From: an uncultured Lactobacillus sp.
Lineage (GTDB): Bacteria > Bacillota > Bacilli > Lactobacillales > Lactobacillaceae
Direction of reading: 5' to 3'
Length of the DNA stretch: 50,657 nucleotides
Assembly (NCBI GenBank): GCA_937874185.1
Contig: CALNAK010000030.1
Location: 1-50,657 of the forward strand
Both the position numbers and the translations under genes were made by a program. Of the stretch, positions 50,187-50,657 are shown one piece after another. Within the stretch, counting starts at the first letter, position 1. Each line of letters opens with the position of its first letter. The notes under the pieces were generated by a model. It was given only the letters and a program-made list of their open reading frames with translations. It had not been told where the DNA came from and made no database searches.

Positions 50187-50657
50187 CTATTCTTCTTTAG
50201 ATTTAACCATCTTTGACATGAAGCCGAATGCTAGTAACAGTACTCCTGAAATAGTAGCAAGAATTCCTGTCTTTGAACCGGCCGATGGTAATGTACTAAC
50301 ACGACTAGTATTAGCTGAACTGCCTGTCGATGTTGGAGTAGGTGTTGCAGTGTTGCTAGTATTTCTAACAACATTAGGTACTGTAAATGATCTGCTAAGA
50401 CTATTAGTTGTACCTCCGCCGCCACTACCACCATTGTTTCCAGTTGGTACTGTTGTTACCTTGTCTTCGTTCTTATCCTCATCTTTATTTTCGTCCTTAT
50501 TATCGAATTCGTTTTCTGAACCACTGTCTGTGATTGGAATATCGATGTCTGGGTCGAATGGGTCAATTGGTGGATCTACTACTGGTGGATCCACTGGCGG
50601 TTCCACTACTGGTGGATCTACTACCGGTGGGTCCACTGGCGGTTCCACTACTGGTGG
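50187..50657 (-). CDS. Sortase-anchored, proline-rich surface protein (N-terminus outside window)
   Basis: Only the C-terminal about 157 residues are present; the frame is open at the right edge, so the apparent GTG start at 50648 is not real. Order: PPVxDPPV repeats, an acidic DExNKDE stretch, a Ser/Thr/Asn-rich wall spacer, the sorting signal LPSAG, a hydrophobic helix (ILATISGVLLLAFGFM) and a charged tail KSKEE. LPSAG departs from the usual LPXTG. Confidence 0.85.
   Translation of the reverse strand, partial: PPVVEPPVDPPVVDPPVVEPPVDPPVVDPPIDPFDPDIDIPITDSGSENEFDNKDENKDEDKNEDKVTTVPTGNNGGSGGGGTTNSLSRSFTVPNVVRNTSNTATPTPTSTGSSANTSRVSTLPSAGSKTGILATISGVLLLAFGFMSKMVKSKEE

Overview
This is a low-GC Firmicute chromosome segment. 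Gene content (PTS systems, cre-like sites, CopY boxes, GntR, BglG and MurR regulators, a sortase-anchored protein) points to Lactobacillaceae, possibly the Companilactobacillus group; that placement is inference from gene content only.

Positions 1-11.5 kb look like the right-hand part of an integrated phage-related island. From left to right it holds hsdM (5'-truncated by the window edge) and hsdS of a type I restriction-modification system, then fragments of a lysogeny module (the C-terminal piece of an S24 repressor, two small unknown genes, an Ltp-like superinfection-exclusion protein), then about 1.2 kb of repeat-rich DNA with a second, decayed hsdS 3' end. Next comes a leftward replication operon (Cro-like protein, HTH/excisionase-like protein, small ORFs, DnaD-like initiator with internal 24-bp iterons, DnaC-type loader, ArpU-like regulator), a rightward CI-like repressor and a tyrosine integrase. 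The island ends at a tRNA-3'-end-like sequence followed by a terminator. There are no capsid, tail, terminase or lysis genes, so a phage satellite carrying a restriction system is a reasonable reading.

Positions 11.5-23.4 kb are ordinary chromosome: 5-formyl-THF cyclo-ligase, a small membrane protein, a MarR/quinone-oxidoreductase pair, a Na+/H+ antiporter, a DUF436 protein, a GtrA protein, aspartase, a copper-export operon (two cupredoxins plus a P1B ATPase under CopY-type boxes) and a pentapeptide-repeat protein. Two copies of a long structured repeat sit exactly in the 3' UTRs of the antiporter and the copper ATPase.

Positions 23.6-28.2 kb hold a trehalose/beta-glucoside-type PTS, a divergent GH63/trehalase-like hydrolase and a GntR regulator that appears to start at ATT. 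An ASCH protein and a membrane glycerophosphodiesterase follow. A second structured repeat family (three-way junction) sits in the 3' UTRs of the glycerophosphodiesterase gene and the sugar kinase gene.

Positions 31-43.2 kb carry two adjacent leftward operons. One encodes a BglG-type regulator, a PRD protein, an SFCGS protein and DUF4312/4311/4310 membrane proteins, the poorly characterised EF_0829-EF_0839-type system. The other encodes a PTS EIIC, a small membrane protein, a MupG-like phosphoglycosidase, an amidohydrolase, a DgaE-like PLP lyase, a KDGP aldolase and a KDG kinase, with its own GntR gene. Together they suggest catabolism of an N-acylated amino-sugar-acid glycoside to 2-keto-3-deoxy-6-phosphogluconate.

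Positions 43.5-48.8 kb are a MurNAc-salvage operon (secreted esterase, MurP, MupG, MurQ, MurR). The window closes with an aldo/keto reductase and the C-terminal part of a proline-rich, sortase-anchored surface protein.
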